Shown piece after piece: positions 8,819-17,910 of a stretch of 58,900 nt of DNA. The stretch is from SM23-78 sp041479965 (GTDB taxonomy: Archaea > Nanobdellota > Nanobdellia > Woesearchaeales > SM23-78). Each line of letters begins with the position of its first letter. The stretch's first letter is position 1. The translations under genes were made by a program, and so were the position numbers. Location: NCBI GenBank assembly GCA_041479965.1, contig JBGOZE010000001.1, positions 1 to 58,900 on the forward strand, in the 5' to 3' direction. The notes beneath the pieces were generated by a model that did not search any database, was not told where the DNA came from, and saw nothing but the letters and a program-made list of their open reading frames with translations.

Positions 8819-10357
8819 GTGGACGATATCAAGGAGCTCGTAGGCAAGCTGCATCCGCTTGAGAGAAAAATCATTCCTGTTCTTAGGCACACCAATGTCT
8901 TTTCTGAGATGGTGAAGAAGAGCGAGCTCAAGGAAGTAGAGGTGATGCGTGCCCTGCAATGGCTCCAGAGCAAAGAAGTGCTCAAGATCAATGAGAATGT
9001 GAGAGAAGTAATCCTTCTTGGAGAGAACGGTAAAAAAGCATTGCGGCACGGCCTGCCAGAAAAGCTTTTCCTAGAGAGCATCAAGAGCAAAGCCAAACTG
9101 CTCGACAAGATAAGAAAAGAGACAAAACTATCACTCCAAGAGATGAGCGCGTGCATCGGCCTGTTCAAGGGAAAAGCAACTATCCATATCAGCCCAGACA
9201 AGGTCATCACCATCACAGAACACGGCAGAAAACTTTTTGAGCAAGAGACCCTGGAAGAATCCCTTCTCAAAAAAATATCATCTGAGGAAGTTGATGCCAG
9301 CCAACTCAAGGACGAGGAAAGGTTTGCCTTTGAGAGCCTGAAAAAGCGAAAGGATATGGTAAGGACTTCTCTGAAAAAGGAATGGTTCGTCATCCTCACA
9401 GATATTGGGAAAAAACTCTTGACAGCCAACATAAGTGCTGATAAGGTGATAGAAAAGCTCACACCAGCCATGCTAAGAGCAGGCTCATGGAAGAACAAGG
9501 AGTTCAGGACATATGACATCAAGGCAAAAGTGCCGGGAATCGCAAGAGGCAAAAGACATTTTGTCAACCAAGCCATCCAATCAGCAAAAAGCATCTGGCT
9601 CGAGATGGGATTCAAGGAGATGACAGGCACCGTGGTCCAGACCTCTTTCTGGAACTTTGATGCATTGTTCACAGCACAGGACCATCCTGTGAGAGATATG
9701 CAGGACACTTTCTTCATCAAAAACCCTAAGCAAGGGAAACTTCCTGAAAAAGATTTTGTGAATACAGTGAAAAAAACACATGAGGATGGCTGGACAACAG
9801 GCAGCACTGGCTGGCAATACAAGTGGAACGAGGAAGAGGCAAAGAAGAATGTCTTGAGGACTCATACGACCTGCCTGTCAGCACATACCCTGGCAAACCT
9901 CAAGAAAGAAGACCTTCCTGCCAAGTTCTTTGCTGTCGGCAGGTGCTTCAGGAATGAGACCATTGACTGGGCCCACCTGTTTGAATTCAATCAGACAGAA
10001 GGGATTGTTGTGGACAAGGACGCCAACTTCAGGCATCTGCTAGGCTATCTGAAGCAGTTCTTCAAGAAGATGGGCTATGAAAAAGCAAGGTTCAGACCTG
10101 CCTATTTCCCCTATACTGAATTCAGCATCGAGATTGACATCTTCCATCCTGTGCACAAGAAATGGGTGGAGCTTGGCGGAGCCGGCATCTTCAGGCCAGA
10201 AGTGGTCAAGCCCTTGCTAGGCATTGATGTGCCTGTGCTCGCCTGGGGACCTGGTTTTGACAGGATGATCATGGAATTTTTCAAGATCAACGACATAAGA
10301 GAGCTCTACAAGAATGATCTGAAGCAGCTCAGGGAAATAAAGGAGTGGATGAGGTAA
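8819..10357 (+). CDS. pheS: Phenylalanyl-tRNA synthetase alpha subunit
   Basis: 512 residues, the archaeal/eukaryotic-type long alpha chain. It activates phenylalanine and charges tRNA-Phe as an alpha2-beta2 enzyme. The N-terminal about 210 residues are winged-helix-like domains used for tRNA contact. The class II catalytic core follows: GFKEMTGTVVQTSFWNFDAL, motif 2 around FAVGRCFRNETIDWAHLFEF (about residues 372-392) and motif 3 ending GPGFDRM (about 475-482). The start is GTG at 8819, 5-6 nt after GGGTGA; no in-frame ATG fits. pheT begins 4 nt after the stop, so the two subunits are co-transcribed. Confidence 0.95.
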   Translation: MDDIKELVGKLHPLERKIIPVLRHTNVFSEMVKKSELKEVEVMRALQWLQSKEVLKINENVREVILLGENGKKALRHGLPEKLFLESIKSKAKLLDKIRKETKLSLQEMSACIGLFKGKATIHISPDKVITITEHGRKLFEQETLEESLLKKISSEEVDASQLKDEERFAFESLKKRKDMVRTSLKKEWFVILTDIGKKLLTANISADKVIEKLTPAMLRAGSWKNKEFRTYDIKAKVPGIARGKRHFVNQAIQSAKSIWLEMGFKEMTGTVVQTSFWNFDALFTAQDHPVRDMQDTFFIKNPKQGKLPEKDFVNTVKKTHEDGWTTGSTGWQYKWNEEEAKKNVLRTHTTCLSAHTLANLKKEDLPAKFFAVGRCFRNETIDWAHLFEFNQTEGIVVDKDANFRHLLGYLKQFFKKMGYEKARFRPAYFPYTEFSIEIDIFHPVHKKWVELGGAGIFRPEVVKPLLGIDVPVLAWGPGFDRMIMEFFKINDIRELYKNDLKQLREIKEWMR

Positions 10358-10361
10358 GGGA

Positions 10362-12044
10362 ATGCCGACTGTCAATTTGAACAAGGCTGTGCTTGAAAAG
10401 CTTGTGGGAAAAAAGCTTGAGCTTGAAGAGCTCAAGGACAGGATAAGCATGCTGGGCACGGACTTGGAGAGAATCGAGGGCAACGAGATTATCGTAGAAG
10501 TATTCCCTAACAGGCCTGACATGCTCTCTGAGCAAGGCTTTGCCCGCGCATTGTCTTCGTTCATAGGCGTGAAGACAGGATTGCGTAAGTACAATGTAAA
10601 AAAAGGCGGAAAGGATTACCGAGTGATCATAGAAGAACCTGTGAAGAAAGTCAGGCCTTACACTGCCTGCGCCATTGTAAAGAACCTGAAGTTTGACGAT
10701 GAGAAGATACGCGAGGTCATCCAGCTGCAGGAAAAGCTGCACGTGACCTTAGGTAGGAACAGGAAAAAGCTCGCCATAGGCATCTATCCTCTTGAAGAGA
10801 TAAAGCTTCCGATAACCTATACTGCAAAAAAACCTCATGACATCAAGTTCCGGCCTTTGGAATGCGAAAAGGAAATGACTGGTCTCGAGATATTGCAGAA
10901 GCATCCTGCAGGAAAAGAATATGCTCATCTGCTTGAAGGCAAAGAGCTCTTCCCGGTATTCATTGATGCGAACAAGGAGATATTATCCTTGCCCCCGATA
11001 ATCAATTCCCATAGGACCGGGAAAGTGACTGAGAAAACTCGCGAGGTTTTCATTGAATGCAGCGGCTTTGACATGAATGCCTTGAACCAATGCCTTAATA
11101 TAATTGTGACGTCGCTAGCAGACATGGGCGGAGAGCTCTATGAGATGCAGCTAGAATTTGACAATGATAAGAAGAAAATCACGACTCCGAACATGGAACC
11201 CTCAGCATGGGACCTTGATGCCAAGTATGTGAATAAAATGTTAGGTCTGGATTTGTCTGAAAGCGAAATCAAGAAGCTGCTTGAGAAGATGGGATATGGC
11301 TATGATAACAGGAAAGTGCTTGTGCCTGCTTACAGGGCAGACATCCTTCATCAGATAGACCTGGCAGAGGACATCGCCATCGCCTATGGCTATGAGAACT
11401 TTGAGCCGAGCATACCTAATGTTTCGACCATTGGAGAGGAAGATGAATTCGGGATATTTATATCAAGGATAGCGAACATCCTTGTGGGGCTTAGATTGAT
11501 AGAGACCAGCTCCTATGACCTAACCAATAAGCAGAACAATAATTCAAAGATGCTCTTGGATTCAGAGATTGTAGAACTTGAGAATGCACTCACTCAGGAA
11601 TACACGGCCTTAAGGAGTTGGCTCATCCCGAGCCTGATGCAAATATTGGGCGAAAATACCAACAGGGAATATCCTCAGAACATATTCGAGATGGGCAATA
11701 CCTTCATTCTTAACAAAAGCAATGAGACTGGTGTTGAGGAAAGTTACAAGCTTGCGATTGCTCTTTGCGATGCAGACACTGATTTCACCAGGATAAAGCA
11801 GGTCCTGGATGCTCTGATGAACGCCATGGAGCTTGACTATGAGGTAAAAGCTGCAGAGCATAGCTCTTTCACCACTGGCAGGACTGCCAAGATTCTGTCT
11901 GCAAAAACAGAAGTTGCGATAATGGGCGAGATACACCCGCAGGTGTTGACGAATTTCAACCTGGTCACCCCAGTCTCCGCACTGGAGCTTGATCTGAAAC
12001 AGCTTTTTCAGCTTTATTGGTTATCCAAAAGCAAAAACAAATAA
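10362..12044 (+). CDS. pheT: Phenylalanyl-tRNA synthetase beta subunit
   Basis: 560 residues, the archaeal/eukaryotic short beta form. It starts MPTVNLNKAVLEKLVGKK and has the conserved IIVEVFPNRPDMLSEQGFAR region (residues about 45-65), the B3/4 editing region (INSHRTGKVTEKTREVFIECSG) and B5 (YRADILHQIDLAEDIAIAYGYENF). The C-terminal part is the catalytic-like domain (LRSWLIPSLMQILGENTNREYPQNIFEMG; AIMGEIHPQVLTNFNL). It pairs with PheS. The gene ends near 12044 and is followed by a short A-rich gap without a clear terminator. Confidence 0.95.
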   Translation: MPTVNLNKAVLEKLVGKKLELEELKDRISMLGTDLERIEGNEIIVEVFPNRPDMLSEQGFARALSSFIGVKTGLRKYNVKKGGKDYRVIIEEPVKKVRPYTACAIVKNLKFDDEKIREVIQLQEKLHVTLGRNRKKLAIGIYPLEEIKLPITYTAKKPHDIKFRPLECEKEMTGLEILQKHPAGKEYAHLLEGKELFPVFIDANKEILSLPPIINSHRTGKVTEKTREVFIECSGFDMNALNQCLNIIVTSLADMGGELYEMQLEFDNDKKKITTPNMEPSAWDLDAKYVNKMLGLDLSESEIKKLLEKMGYGYDNRKVLVPAYRADILHQIDLAEDIAIAYGYENFEPSIPNVSTIGEEDEFGIFISRIANILVGLRLIETSSYDLTNKQNNNSKMLLDSEIVELENALTQEYTALRSWLIPSLMQILGENTNREYPQNIFEMGNTFILNKSNETGVEESYKLAIALCDADTDFTRIKQVLDALMNAMELDYEVKAAEHSSFTTGRTAKILSAKTEVAIMGEIHPQVLTNFNLVTPVSALELDLKQLFQLYWLSKSKNK

Positions 12045-12097
12045 AGGGAGAATAACGAAGAAAAAAAGAATAAAAAAGAGAAAGCATATCAATGCAT

Positions 12098-12109
12098 AAA
12101 AACTTATAG
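12098..12109 (+). promoter_or_regulatory. Weak TATA-like promoter of the LOG-like gene
   Basis: AAAACTTATAGA lies about 30 nt before the GGTGAG-preceded ATG at 12136, compatible with a transcript start just upstream. The match to the TATA consensus is only moderate. Confidence 0.3.
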
Positions 12110-12135
12110 AATGTAGAATAATGAAGGTGAGTTCC

Positions 12136-12696
12136 ATGGGAAGACGATTACAAATCGCAGTTCTGGGAAGCAGCAAGGAAATCTGCACCAAGAACGCTTA
12201 TGAGCTTGCTGAAAAAGTGGGTAAGGAGATAGCCAAGCTAGGGGCCATCACAGTCACTGGCGGAGGCCATGGGGTGATGGAAGCTGCGATGAAAGGAGCA
12301 AAAAAATATGAGGGGTTGACCTTAGGTATCCTCCCCTGGGAAAAGATGGAGCATTACAACAAGTACTGCGATGTGATTGTCGCCACAGGCATCGGCTGGT
12401 CAAGGGACGCCATCAACCTCAACAGTTGCGACGGAGCCATCATTGTAGGCGGAGGAGCAGGCACCCTCAACGAAGCAACCTATGCCTATATCGAAGACAT
12501 ACCCATTGTCGCCCTCACCAGCAGCGGAGGCCTGGCCAAATCACTCTCAGGCATCTATTTCGACGTGAGAAAAACAGAGAGAGTCATCGGCGCCAAGACT
12601 CCTGTGGAAGCTGTCTTGAAGCTTATTGATGAGATTGAAAAGAAAAAAATCAATTCAAAAAGGCCAGGACTTCGGAAAAGGAAGCTGGATTACTGA
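12136..12696 (+). CDS. TIGR00725/LOG-like Rossmann nucleotide-binding protein
   Basis: 186 residues from the chosen ATG. The Rossmann fold starts with IAVLGSS, then VTGGGHGVMEAAMKGA, and ends with GAIIVGGGAGTLNEATYAYIEDIPIVAL, where the GGGAGTLNE motif matches the GGGxGTxxE signature of the LOG/TIGR00725 superfamily. Bacterial LOG proteins hydrolyse cytokinin-type nucleotides and related DprA-like proteins bind nucleic acid, but the archaeal members have no settled function. An ATG 15 nt upstream (12121) is in frame, but GGTGAG sits correctly only for 12136. It is the last plus-strand gene before the ribosomal operon. Confidence 0.85.
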   Translation: MGRRLQIAVLGSSKEICTKNAYELAEKVGKEIAKLGAITVTGGGHGVMEAAMKGAKKYEGLTLGILPWEKMEHYNKYCDVIVATGIGWSRDAINLNSCDGAIIVGGGAGTLNEATYAYIEDIPIVALTSSGGLAKSLSGIYFDVRKTERVIGAKTPVEAVLKLIDEIEKKKINSKRPGLRKRKLDY

Positions 12697-12756
12697 GCAT
12701 AAAAAATTAAAATACGAACAGAAAAATAAAAAAACTAAGAAAAAAATTGTCAATGT

Positions 12757-13161
12757 TTAGGCCTGAACTTTTTCTTTTTGCTCTGCCTTGCCTTCTTTCT
12801 GCACTTCTTTTTTCTGAGCTGTTTTGGCAGGCTTGGATTTTGCCTTAACTTCCTTGACAGGCTTTTTCTTTCGCATCCTTCTAGGCCTCTCAGTCTTGGC
12901 CTTGGCTATCTCGGTCTTAGGTTTCTTCTCCTCGATCTCGATGCCGAGTTCCTTCAATACTCGCACGACCTCTGGCGCTGGCGCCTCTTTGGTCATTTCC
13001 ACAGTCTGGCTTAGGGGCTCAAGGTGCTTTATGTTGCACTTTCTCCTCCTGGTCTGACCATCGATTAGCACAAAGTGGCTGTCTATGATGTCAATTATGA
13101 CGCACTTCTTGCCTGCGTCCCTTCCTGTCAGCTTCACACATACTCTTCCGATTTCGAACAT
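12757..13161 (-). CDS. rpl14e: 50S ribosomal protein eL14
   Basis: 134 residues. The first about 75 are the KOW/SH3-like eL14 domain (MFEIGRVCVKLTGRDAGKK, VIIDIIDSHFVLIDGQTRRRKCNIKHLEPL), which binds 23S rRNA. The rest is a Lys/Ala/Pro/Glu-rich tail typical of several ribosomal proteins in this genome. The ATG follows AGAGGTAG. It is the last gene of the ribosomal run and has its own upstream A/T-rich promoter-like stretch (TATA-like words at 13180-13200 on the minus strand). Confidence 0.95.
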   Translation of the reverse strand: MFEIGRVCVKLTGRDAGKKCVIIDIIDSHFVLIDGQTRRRKCNIKHLEPLSQTVEMTKEAPAPEVVRVLKELGIEIEEKKPKTEIAKAKTERPRRMRKKKPVKEVKAKSKPAKTAQKKEVQKEGKAEQKEKVQA

Positions 13162-13300
13162 TTTTCTACCTCTGAAACATATATGTTTTCTTATATTGAA
13201 TCTGATTATGGTCGCTGGAGTATCCTAAGATTTCCTTGGTTTTTGTCGCCAAAAACCTCGTGGATACGAGTGAATATGAAATTGTGTCAGTTAGGATTGA

Positions 13301-13576
13301 TTACTGTGAAGCTGCTCTTGCCTCTTGCTTCAGCTTTTCTTTCAGGCAAGTAGCGCAGAGAAATCCGCCGTAAATCCTTTGAGTTCTCTTCTTGCTCTTA
13401 GGGGCGTTCCTTGATTGGAAAGGTCTTAGCCTAGAGATGCCTTTCAGCTCGATGCGACACAGGGCGCACCTAGCAACTCCTGGTTTTCTCTTATCATAAA
13501 CCAGCTTGGTGCTTCCTCCGGGCATTTTCTTGTGCACTCTTCTAAGGCTTCTTGACCTTCGGCTTAATCTTGGCAT
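13301..13576 (-). CDS. rpl34e: 50S ribosomal protein eL34
   Basis: 91 residues, full length for the archaeal family. The N-terminus MPRLSRRSRSLRRVHKKMPGG is diagnostic, followed by the zinc ribbon cysteines CALC and CATC. It binds the large subunit rRNA. The ATG follows AGAGGTAA. In many archaea adk and cmk lie between secY and this gene or eL14; both are absent here. Confidence 0.95.
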   Translation of the reverse strand: MPRLSRRSRSLRRVHKKMPGGSTKLVYDKRKPGVARCALCRIELKGISRLRPFQSRNAPKSKKRTQRIYGGFLCATCLKEKLKQEARAASQ

Positions 13577-13639
13577 GTGATTACCTCTGATTATTTTTGA
13601 TATCTTTGAATCCGTGTTTTCTCCTCGAGAACAAACCTC

Positions 13640-13650
13640 TATTTATAAAG
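13640..13650 (-). promoter_or_regulatory. TATA-box promoter of the eL34-eL14 pair
   Basis: The minus strand reads CTTTATAAATAG about 65-75 nt before the eL34 ATG, a good TATA box. It suggests that eL34 and eL14 form a unit separate from the main superoperon, with a leader of about 40 nt. Confidence 0.5.
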
Positions 13651-13718
13651 GTTGCGGATAGGAAATTTAAGAGAGACAGATGATTCTATTACCTGCTTGC
13701 CATTACATGCGGGCAGTC

Positions 13719-14501
13719 TTAATAGACTTTCAAGATTTTCCTTATGCCGATGCTGAACAGCAGGCTTAAGAGTATGTATGTCCAGAGCCAGCTAGGCGCC
13801 CATCCGAGTACAGGTATGGTGCCGACGGGATAGATTTTCTGGTTCTCGATGACAATTTTTTTCAGCTTAGAATCAGTGACGCTCTTCTCAGGATTCTCAT
13901 ATCTTCGCTCAGAGCTAATGGTGAGTGGCTTGTCGTGCTGCTCATTATTGTAATCAATGGTCAGCTTGTATTCTCCTTCCTCTCCTTTCAAAGTCCAAGT
14001 AGCCTTCTCATATCTTGTTTTGAAAAGGAACCATCCCTCTATGACGCTCTCGTTTATCTGTTGGGTGCTGCCACCGATTATCTCTAGTTCAGGGATGCTT
14101 TGGATACTCGCAGAAGGAACATGCCCTTCAGAGAAGTAGGCGCTTACCTTGAAAGGCTGGCCTGGCATGATTGGCTCGTAGGCTAGGTGGGAGCTGAGCC
14201 AGCTGAATATCAATAACAAGGGAATGATGGTATAAAGGGTCGAGCGAAAGCTGTGTTTCATGTACTCTGTGTTGCCCTTTAGGGCTTGCTGCTGCATAGC
14301 CATCATCTTTTCAGGGCTTTCTTTGCTGAGGGCCTTGATTTTTTTCTGATACTCCTTCATCTCCTCCTTGAGCTTCTTCATCTTCTTCTGATCTGTCGTG
14401 AACTTGTAGACTAAAGTGGTCACTAAAGTCAGGACAAAAGATATTAGAAGGATTGCCCAGAACGAGGGGATCTTTAGTAGAAATATGTTTTCAAAAACCA
14501 T
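13719..14501 (-). CDS. DUF106 / EMC3-TMCO1-like membrane insertase (archaeal YidC homologue)
   Basis: 260 residues. Topology: TM1 near residues 10-33 (FWAILLISFVLTLVTTLVY), a cytosolic basic coiled coil (KKMKKLKEEMKEYQKKIKAL, about 40-75), TM2 (TIIPLLLIFSWLSSHLAY), a roughly 110-residue extracytoplasmic insertion, and TM3 (WLWTYILLSLLFSIGIRKI). This is the Oxa1-superfamily architecture of archaeal DUF106 proteins, thought to insert membrane proteins beside the Sec translocon. It follows secY directly. I use the ATG at 14501, which has GGAGTGA upstream; the longer frame needs a TTG inside secY. The large periplasmic insertion is unusual for the family's typical size. Confidence 0.85.
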   Translation of the reverse strand: MVFENIFLLKIPSFWAILLISFVLTLVTTLVYKFTTDQKKMKKLKEEMKEYQKKIKALSKESPEKMMAMQQQALKGNTEYMKHSFRSTLYTIIPLLLIFSWLSSHLAYEPIMPGQPFKVSAYFSEGHVPSASIQSIPELEIIGGSTQQINESVIEGWFLFKTRYEKATWTLKGEEGEYKLTIDYNNEQHDKPLTISSERRYENPEKSVTDSKLKKIVIENQKIYPVGTIPVLGWAPSWLWTYILLSLLFSIGIRKILKVY

Positions 14502-14554
14502 GGTATCACTCCACCCCCTTTGTTGGGTTGTGTCTTTGTTTATGTCTTTTTGAT

Positions 14555-15922
14555 TCAACCAGTCATGAACTTTCTCATCATCGGGTTCATGTCCATCATG
14601 TGATGCTGGGCAATGTCCTCGTAAAGGCGATATACGATCATGACTGTAAGCAGTATTCCTGTTCCGGTTCCAAAGGCACCTGATATATCAGCAATCGCAG
14701 CGAGCAGCCCGACTGCCAAGCCGCCTAGCACTGTCAACGGCCAGATGTACCTGTTAAGCATCCTTTCAAGCACACGCACATCTTTCCTGAAGCCAGGAAT
14801 CTGAAGCCCTGAATTAATCATCTGATTGGCCTGAGACCTAGCATCAAGGCCAGAGGTTTGCACCCAAAAAATGCCGAATATCATGGCGCCTATCATCATA
14901 AAAGCAATATATATCAAGGCATGCCAGATGTCTGCTAAAGCCACGGAATGAGTTATGAGCTTGTTCAGTATCTGCGGCCCATAAAGCCATGATGCTAAGC
15001 CACTCACCGGTGTGTTGCCTGAAAATGTCCCCAAAATAGGATGCCCCCATTTGTACAACAGGCTTGCGAATAGTTGTACATTAGCTATGAGTGCAGCTAC
15101 AAGTATGACTGGAATGTTGCTGGTGTAGAAGAACTGCAAAGGCCATCTCACTCCATACCCTCTTACTCGTCCAAAACTAAGAGGCACTTCTACTCTCATA
15201 GCTTGGGCATATACTACTGCCATGAACACCACGATGGTAGCGACGATTGCCGCAAACATCAAACCCGCAGTCACAGGGTCTCCTGCGCTTAATGACTGAA
15301 TAAAGGCAGGCACTGCTCCTGTTGCCATTCCAGGGTTATTCGGGCTTGGAAGCGGATTGAATAACTTGATGAAGATGGTCTGAGATACTCCTGCTGCTAT
15401 GAACAGGCTTATTCCTGAGCCAAAGCCCCACTTGCTCACCACTTCATCCATGAACATTATCATTAATCCGCCAAGGAATAACTGGAAGATAAGTATGAAG
15501 GCAGATATGCCTTCAGAAGGCCTGAGCCCTCCCATCTGCACATAGATGAATCCTTCGAAGAATATGAAGAAGATGGACAACAACTTCTGTATTCCTTGGA
15601 ATCTTCTCTTTCCTTCGTGGCTTGTCAAATCAAATTTGACTAGGCCAGAGCCATTCAGCAACTGCAGAACGATTGAAGCTGTAACAATCGGGCCTATTCC
15701 GAGGCTTATGATGCTTCCGAAGCTTGCACCCAGGATGACGGAGAAGAATTCAAATTGGCGGAGAGCATTAGTCCCCAGTCCGTATAATGGGACCAACCCC
15801 AGGATAAAAAACAATATCAGAATTATGAGGGTCCATTTCAGTTTTTCCTTGAAAGCTAGCTTTTTCTGGGTCGGAGCCTGCACTTCTGGAAGATTGTAGA
15901 GTATGTTTTCAAAAAAACTCAT
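14555..15922 (-). CDS. secY: Preprotein translocase subunit SecY
   Basis: 455 residues with ten hydrophobic segments, the channel of the Sec translocon. The N-terminus MSFFENILYNLPEVQAPTQK is archaeal-type. Visible landmarks are the plug/TM2 region (LGASFGSIISLGIGPIVTASIVLQLL), the loop MRVEVPLSFGRVRGYGVRWP (cytosolic 6/7 loop region) and the C-terminal GTGILLTVMIVYRLYEDIA. ATG 15922 is preceded by GGTGAGAGG; a GTG five codons earlier is in frame but less likely. SecE and SecG are not in this window. Confidence 0.97.
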   Translation of the reverse strand: MSFFENILYNLPEVQAPTQKKLAFKEKLKWTLIILILFFILGLVPLYGLGTNALRQFEFFSVILGASFGSIISLGIGPIVTASIVLQLLNGSGLVKFDLTSHEGKRRFQGIQKLLSIFFIFFEGFIYVQMGGLRPSEGISAFILIFQLFLGGLMIMFMDEVVSKWGFGSGISLFIAAGVSQTIFIKLFNPLPSPNNPGMATGAVPAFIQSLSAGDPVTAGLMFAAIVATIVVFMAVVYAQAMRVEVPLSFGRVRGYGVRWPLQFFYTSNIPVILVAALIANVQLFASLLYKWGHPILGTFSGNTPVSGLASWLYGPQILNKLITHSVALADIWHALIYIAFMMIGAMIFGIFWVQTSGLDARSQANQMINSGLQIPGFRKDVRVLERMLNRYIWPLTVLGGLAVGLLAAIADISGAFGTGTGILLTVMIVYRLYEDIAQHHMMDMNPMMRKFMTG

Positions 15923-15968
15923 TTGGCCTCTCACCACCCGTCTAGCTCAAAACAAAAAAAATTTCTCT

Positions 15969-16511
15969 TTACTTTGCTTTCTCTTCTTTCTCTTCTTCCT
16001 CGTCTTCGCCTTCCTCAGCTGCCTCTTCTTTCTTCTTTGGCTTTTCAGCTTTCTTCTTCTCTTTCTTGACAATGGTCTTCAAGACCTTTACTTCTCCACC
16101 TGCTTCCTTGATCTTTTCCACAGCATTCTTTGAAGCGAAGTCAGTGATAATGAAAAGCTTTTCCTTGACTTCTCCGGTGCCGAGCAGCTTATCGTAGCCT
16201 GCTTTTTTCAGCTCAAGCTCATAGCCCTTTGGGCCTTTGAAAGCAAATCCTTTCTCCACCCATTTAATGAGGTTAAAATTAATATCCTCAAGGTTAATAG
16301 CTTGCATCTTCATCCTGCTTTTAGATGTGAAGCCAAACCTGCCTGTGGGCTCTTTCCAGTAGCTAGGCTTTTTAGTGTCTGCTCTCTTACCAGTTCCTGC
16401 ACGCCCCCTGCCGCCACGGTTGCCAGCTCCTTTGTGATGGGATTGGCCTCTACCATAGCCATGATAGGTGCTTGCTCTTTTCTTGGTGACTTTTTTCTTT
16501 TTGAAACGCAT
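15969..16511 (-). CDS. rpl15: 50S ribosomal protein uL15
   Basis: 180 residues. The N-terminal Gly/Arg-rich part (STYHGYGRGQSHHKGAGNRG) penetrates the rRNA. The globular part carries FGFTSKSR and the GYDKLLGTGEV core ending in VLKTIV. The last about 35 residues are a Lys/Glu tail outside the usual family boundary. It lies directly upstream of secY, the conserved archaeal order. Confidence 0.95.
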   Translation of the reverse strand: MRFKKKKVTKKRASTYHGYGRGQSHHKGAGNRGGRGRAGTGKRADTKKPSYWKEPTGRFGFTSKSRMKMQAINLEDINFNLIKWVEKGFAFKGPKGYELELKKAGYDKLLGTGEVKEKLFIITDFASKNAVEKIKEAGGEVKVLKTIVKKEKKKAEKPKKKEEAAEEGEDEEEEKEEKAK

Positions 16512-16525
16512 AAAACATCAACTCT

Positions 16526-17047
16526 CTAAAGCATTCTCCTTATCAAATCATTTATCTTGGCTCCCCTATTGCCTAGTGCGCCTCCATTGCTAAAAGGTGT
16601 CTTGATTCCTTTCCTGTCAAAGCCTCCTCTGGGCGGGTGAAGGGCAAAGAATTTCTTTAATGAGCCATCCTCGTTCCTCTTCCCCCTCTTCTCCACCAGC
16701 AACTGGTAGGTTGCGTCATCAATCTCCCCGTAAGCTATATAATCCTTGCACTTAACAGCAGCAGCCCTGAGGCTTGGAGTGTCTGCTATGACTACACAAG
16801 TGTTTTTTTTCCTTAACCTCAAAGTGAAAAGAGTCCTTATGATATCTTCCTTTGCACGGATAACTCCTCTGATGAGTATCAAGGCGAGCCTCTTGCCGAG
16901 CTTTATCGCTGGTGTTCCAGGAGATGTTTTAGCAGGAACCTGAGTTGCAGCTAAAACTGAAGTGACGACAAGCTTTTTTGCGCCCGCATTCATAAGGCTC
17001 TTTCCAGCTTGTTCCTTTTTTTGTTCTGGTAAATTGTTATTCATCAT
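16526..17047 (-). CDS. rpl30: 50S ribosomal protein uL30
   Basis: 173 residues, archaeal/eukaryotic long form. The ferredoxin-like core starts ALILIRGVIRAKEDIIRTLF with NTCVVIADTP, and the C-terminus FALHPPRGGFDRKGIKTPF is typical of the archaeal family. The first about 45 residues are a variable, Ala/Lys-rich extension. The ATG overlaps the uS5 stop (ATGA), so translation is coupled. Confidence 0.95.
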   Translation of the reverse strand: MMNNNLPEQKKEQAGKSLMNAGAKKLVVTSVLAATQVPAKTSPGTPAIKLGKRLALILIRGVIRAKEDIIRTLFTLRLRKKNTCVVIADTPSLRAAAVKCKDYIAYGEIDDATYQLLVEKRGKRNEDGSLKKFFALHPPRGGFDRKGIKTPFSNGGALGNRGAKINDLIRRML

Positions 17048-17910
17048 AATGCCTCATTCTTTGCTTGTTTTGCATTTTCTTCAGACGACTCTTTTTCTGC
17101 GTTCTCTTTCTCACTTTGAACGCTGCCTTCTACAATGGCAAGAGTCTTTAAGTGCTCTGGTTGTATCTTGGTCTGCATCAATTTTCTCAAGGCGTCTTCG
17201 CAAGCATAAACAAAGTTGACTCTGTTCCTGGTCTGACCTCTGGTCTTGGTCCAGACGTCCTTGATTCCTGCGAGAGCAAGTACCTTGGCGATATCAGGTT
17301 CTGCGCATAATCCTTTTCCTTTTGGCGCAGGCATGAATTTTATCTCTACTGAGCCGCACTTACCGTACACATTGAAAGGTAATGAATGAGGTTTTCCGCA
17401 GTTGCACTGCCATGAGCCGCATCCTCTCCTGATCTTGAATATGTTGAGCTTGGCTTTCCTTATGGCCTTTTCTCTTGCAGGCACAGTCTCCTTTGATTTC
17501 CCAAGACCGAGCCCTATGTGCCCATTCCTGTCCCCTACAACTGCGAGGGCTGAGAATTTGGGCTTGTTGCCTTCCATGGTTTTTTTCTGGGTCTGACGGA
17601 ATATTCTCCTTGATCCGCCTCCAAACTTACCTTTGGACTGACCTATCATGAGGAAGTCTTGTTCCACGCTCAGCAGAGCATCAACAATCTCCGGCTCCAT
17701 TATCCTCAAGGAATTGTCCAATATCTCATCGATGCTTAGGATTTCCCTGTTCTTCACTTTACCTCCTAGCTCGGTCTTATTAGCCCAGGTTGAAAGGTCA
17801 ATTGGTTTCTGGGTTGTTGCTGCGCCTAGCGAAGCCTTTTTTGTGGCACGCTTAATCATCACTCTACCTTTAGGTGCTTCCTCTCTTGTTTTTCTTCTTT
17901 CCATAATCAT
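17044..17910 (-). CDS. rps5: 30S ribosomal protein uS5
   Basis: 288 residues. The dsRBD-like N-domain (FLMIGQSKGKFGGGSRRIFRQTQKKT) and S5 fold (SALAVVGDRNGHIGLGLGKSKE) are intact, followed by the archaeal Cys insertion (RGCGSWQCNCGKPHSLPF) and GLCAEPDIAKVLALAGIKDVW. Tails at both ends are variable, with an acidic/polar C-terminus. Start: ATG at 17910 overlapping the uL18 stop; a second ATG lies 6 nt further in and a TTG just before. Confidence 0.95.
   Translation of the reverse strand: MIMERRKTREEAPKGRVMIKRATKKASLGAATTQKPIDLSTWANKTELGGKVKNREILSIDEILDNSLRIMEPEIVDALLSVEQDFLMIGQSKGKFGGGSRRIFRQTQKKTMEGNKPKFSALAVVGDRNGHIGLGLGKSKETVPAREKAIRKAKLNIFKIRRGCGSWQCNCGKPHSLPFNVYGKCGSVEIKFMPAPKGKGLCAEPDIAKVLALAGIKDVWTKTRGQTRNRVNFVYACEDALRKLMQTKIQPEHLKTLAIVEGSVQSEKENAEKESSEENAKQAKNEAL

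Noticed and set aside
8797..9822. 341-codon open frame on the minus strand inside pheS
   Set aside because: It lies antisense to a clear pheS with intact class II motifs; its translation is Ser/Leu-rich and resembles no family. Long antisense frames are common opposite such genes.
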